This document shows, one piece after another, positions 6,364 through 7,481 of a stretch of 7,481 nt of DNA. Numbering within the stretch: the first letter of the stretch is position 1; every line of letters begins with the position of its first letter. The notes below the pieces were generated by a model. The model saw nothing but the letters and a program-made list of their open reading frames with translations, was not told the DNA's origin and did no database searches. The position numbers were made by a program, and so were the translations under genes. Source of the DNA: Bifidobacteriaceae bacterium NR021 (GTDB lineage: Bacteria; Actinomycetota; Actinomycetes; Actinomycetales; Bifidobacteriaceae); NCBI GenBank assembly GCA_003585845.1, contig NQOP01000004.1:17221-24701 (forward strand), in the 5' to 3' direction.

Positions 6364-7362
6364 TCAACTCAAGCGGATACGCGGATCGAGCCAAGCAGAG
6401 AAGATATCTGCCAGCAAAGCACCAGCTAATGTACATACAGCACCGAAAGCAGCCACAGCAGTAGCACCATTGATGTCGTTTTGAGAAAGAGTTTCCAAGA
6501 AGTACTCACCTAAACCGTGAATAGCATACATAGACTCAGTCATAACTGCGCCAGTAAACATACCTGCAATAGAGAATGCAACGTCAACAGCAGTAGGAAT
6601 CAAAGAAGTACGCAACGCATGACGACGAATAGCAACATTCAAAGGCAAACCCTTAGCACGTGCAGTACGCACGTAATCAGCATTCATAGTATCAAGCAAA
6701 TACGTTCTCTGAGTCAAATGATAACCAACCATGCCAGAAATCGTCATAGAAATAGTTGGCAAAATCAAGTGTTGCAATAAATCAATTATGTACTCAAATG
6801 GGTTATCGCCTTGATACGAACTCAAACCAGTGACATAGAAGAGGCGGAAACCAAATGAGTCGTCGCAAGAGTTATTGATTAAAACAGCAATGTTGACAAT
6901 AAACAAAATCATTACTGCCGTAGGAACAACCAGCAGGAATGTCGACATAGAGTTAAGAACGCGATCTTGCCACTTGTATTGGCGAATAGCAGTATATACA
7001 CCAAGGCTTACACCGATAAGAATGCCAAGAATCGTAGCACCTGTAACTAATTGCAAGGAAACTCCTACTCGATGTGCAACAGCACTACCAACAGGAGCTT
7101 GGCTAGGGCTTAGACCCCAATCCCATCTAGTAACAATTCCTGTAAGCCAACGGAAATACCTAACGAAAATAGGAGTCTTATCGTTAATATTTGCCGCATT
7201 CAAAGAATTTTCAATAGAAAAACCAGGGGTCGGCTTAATAGGAGACTGCTCGTAATTTGAGCGAGGATCCATAAATATGCTTGCCAAGAAATATGTCATG
7301 GATACTGCGACGAACAACATCACCACATAATTCAGGCATCGCCTAATGATGTATCGTATCAT
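6364..7362 (-). CDS. oppB: Peptide ABC transporter permease, OppB type
   Basis: 332 residues; partner of OppC in the membrane channel. The N-terminus MIRYIIRRCLNYVVML is the standard OppB opening with TM1 (about 9-30). An extracellular loop (31-95) contains FVRYFRWLTGIVTRWDWGLS (66-85), where OppB proteins carry the conserved region ending in WGLS or DLG-like motifs. Further membrane segments lie near 101-127, 139-163, 195-215, 258-277 and 297-323. The EAA-like loop is NADYVRTARAKGLPLNVAIR (227-246), and the protein ends in WLDPRIRLS. It is first of the three-gene operon. Its own Shine-Dalgarno (AAGAG, 5 nt before ATG 7362) is weak, and its start overlaps the stop of a 9-codon upstream mini-ORF (ATGA), which suggests translational coupling. 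No in-frame upstream start is needed for a complete OppB. Confidence 0.95.
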   Translation of the reverse strand: MIRYIIRRCLNYVVMLFVAVSMTYFLASIFMDPRSNYEQSPIKPTPGFSIENSLNAANINDKTPIFVRYFRWLTGIVTRWDWGLSPSQAPVGSAVAHRVGVSLQLVTGATILGILIGVSLGVYTAIRQYKWQDRVLNSMSTFLLVVPTAVMILFIVNIAVLINNSCDDSFGFRLFYVTGLSSYQGDNPFEYIIDLLQHLILPTISMTISGMVGYHLTQRTYLLDTMNADYVRTARAKGLPLNVAIRRHALRTSLIPTAVDVAFSIAGMFTGAVMTESMYAIHGLGEYFLETLSQNDINGATAVAAFGAVCTLAGALLADIFSAWLDPRIRLS

Positions 7363-7388
7363 TGTGACTCTTTTCTACGACTAGCCAT
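7359..7388 (-). CDS. Nine-codon mini-ORF (MASRRKESQ) overlapping the oppB start
   Basis: The minus strand reads ATG, eight further codons and TGA, encoding MASRRKESQ. GGAGG lies 6 nt before this ATG, a far stronger site than that of oppB. The TGA shares ATGA with the oppB start, a geometry typical of translational coupling. The peptide resembles no family I know and may matter only as a ribosome loading device or leader peptide; it contains two adjacent Arg codons and one Lys codon. Alternatively it is the true N-terminus of oppB, cut off by a one-base loss in the AAAA run (7371-7374): one extra A would give MASRRKRVT joined to MIRYIIRR in frame. Expression is unproven. Confidence 0.45.
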   Translation of the reverse strand: MASRRKESQ

Positions 7389-7393
7389 TTTTT

Positions 7394-7399
7394 ACCTCC
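7394..7399 (-). promoter_or_regulatory. Strong ribosome binding site ahead of oppB
   Basis: The minus strand reads GGAGGT. GGAGG is 6 nt from the mini-ORF ATG at 7388 but 32 nt from the oppB ATG, too far to serve oppB directly. It therefore loads ribosomes on the mini-ORF, and oppB would be reached by reinitiation at ATGA. Confidence 0.75.
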
Positions 7400-7411
7400 A
7401 TTCGGCATCCA

Positions 7412-7427
7412 TAAATCTTGTGATTTA
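7412..7427. promoter_or_regulatory. Perfect inverted repeat upstream of oppB (operator candidate)
   Basis: TAAATC (7412-7417) and GATTTA (7422-7427) are perfect 6-bp arms around TTGT. The repeat lies between the -10 candidate (7429-7434) and the mini-ORF Shine-Dalgarno, close to where transcription would start. A repressor bound here would block initiation. The RNA stem would be weak (one G-C pair per arm), so a DNA site is more likely than a terminator. There is no experimental support. Confidence 0.4.
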
Positions 7428-7428
7428 C

Positions 7429-7458
7429 AGTATTGCCGATCTAACACTCGACCTTGAA
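7429..7458 (-). promoter_or_regulatory. Weak promoter candidate for oppBCDF
   Basis: The minus strand offers TTCAAG (7453-7458) and AATACT (7429-7434) with an 18-nt spacer; each box matches its consensus only partly. It is the best match in the short upstream stretch, but the true promoter may lie beyond the window edge. Confidence 0.3.
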
Positions 7459-7469
7459 AAGGGCGTGTT
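7443..7469. repeat. Nested dyad over the putative oppB -35 region
   Basis: An inner hairpin, CCTT (7452-7455) and AAGG (7459-7462) around GAA, sits within outer arms AACAC (7443-7447) and GTGTT (7465-7469). It overlaps the candidate -35 box. The hexamer TCGACC also occurs twice nearby (7448-7453 and 7474-7479). This could be a second regulatory site or part of structure from an upstream transcript; the arms are short. Confidence 0.3.
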
Positions 7470-7481
7470 TGAATCGACCCT

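Noticed and set aside
7460..7481. tRNA T-arm-like sequence (TTTGAATC) at the right edge
   Set aside because: The flanking bases do not form the required 5-bp stem and no acceptor or anticodon arm is present in the window.
1..7481. CRISPR array, insertion sequence, integrase or phage genes
   Set aside because: No regularly spaced repeats, transposase motifs or terminal inverted repeats were seen on either strand.

Overview
The window comes from a bacterium with moderately low GC. The protein sequences, a single-chain OppD-OppF ATPase and strong GGAGGT ribosome binding sites most resemble the Bifidobacteriaceae, with Gardnerella or a low-GC Bifidobacterium as best guess. That assignment rests on recalled family resemblance, not on a search. 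Every convincing gene lies on the minus strand, so the window reads from right to left.

Layout in transcription order. About 90 bp of upstream region (7389-7481) holds a weak promoter candidate, two small dyads and a strong Shine-Dalgarno. These precede a 9-codon mini-ORF whose stop overlaps the oppB start as ATGA. Then come oppB (6364-7362), oppC (5365-6342) and a fused two-domain ATPase oppDF (3266-5344), separated by 20-21 nt, which indicates one operon. A rho-independent terminator (3174-3206) closes it. An AT-rich intergenic region of 327 bp (2939-3265) carries a good promoter for oppA (1202-2938), the lipoprotein binding component, which has its own terminator (1100-1144). Last is the 5' part of a half-type ABC exporter (1-1037), cut by the window edge exactly where its ATPase domain begins.

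The four opp products should form one ABC importer for peptides (peptide/opine/nickel family). OppA is lipid-anchored outside the membrane and captures the ligand, OppB and OppC form the channel, and OppDF supplies both ATPase domains in one chain. OppA is transcribed separately, so the binding protein can be made in excess over the membrane complex. The exporter is a different ABC class and is probably a separate unit, although weak read-through from oppA cannot be excluded.

This is mostly an ordinary nutrient-uptake locus; I found no undescribed defence or mobile system. The points most worth a second look are the coupled mini-ORF ahead of oppB (or a one-base indel in a short A run), the complete absence of cysteine from OppDF including both sites where this family often carries an Fe-S motif, the hydrophilic Lys/His-rich extension of OppDF, and the dyads around the oppB and oppA promoters.
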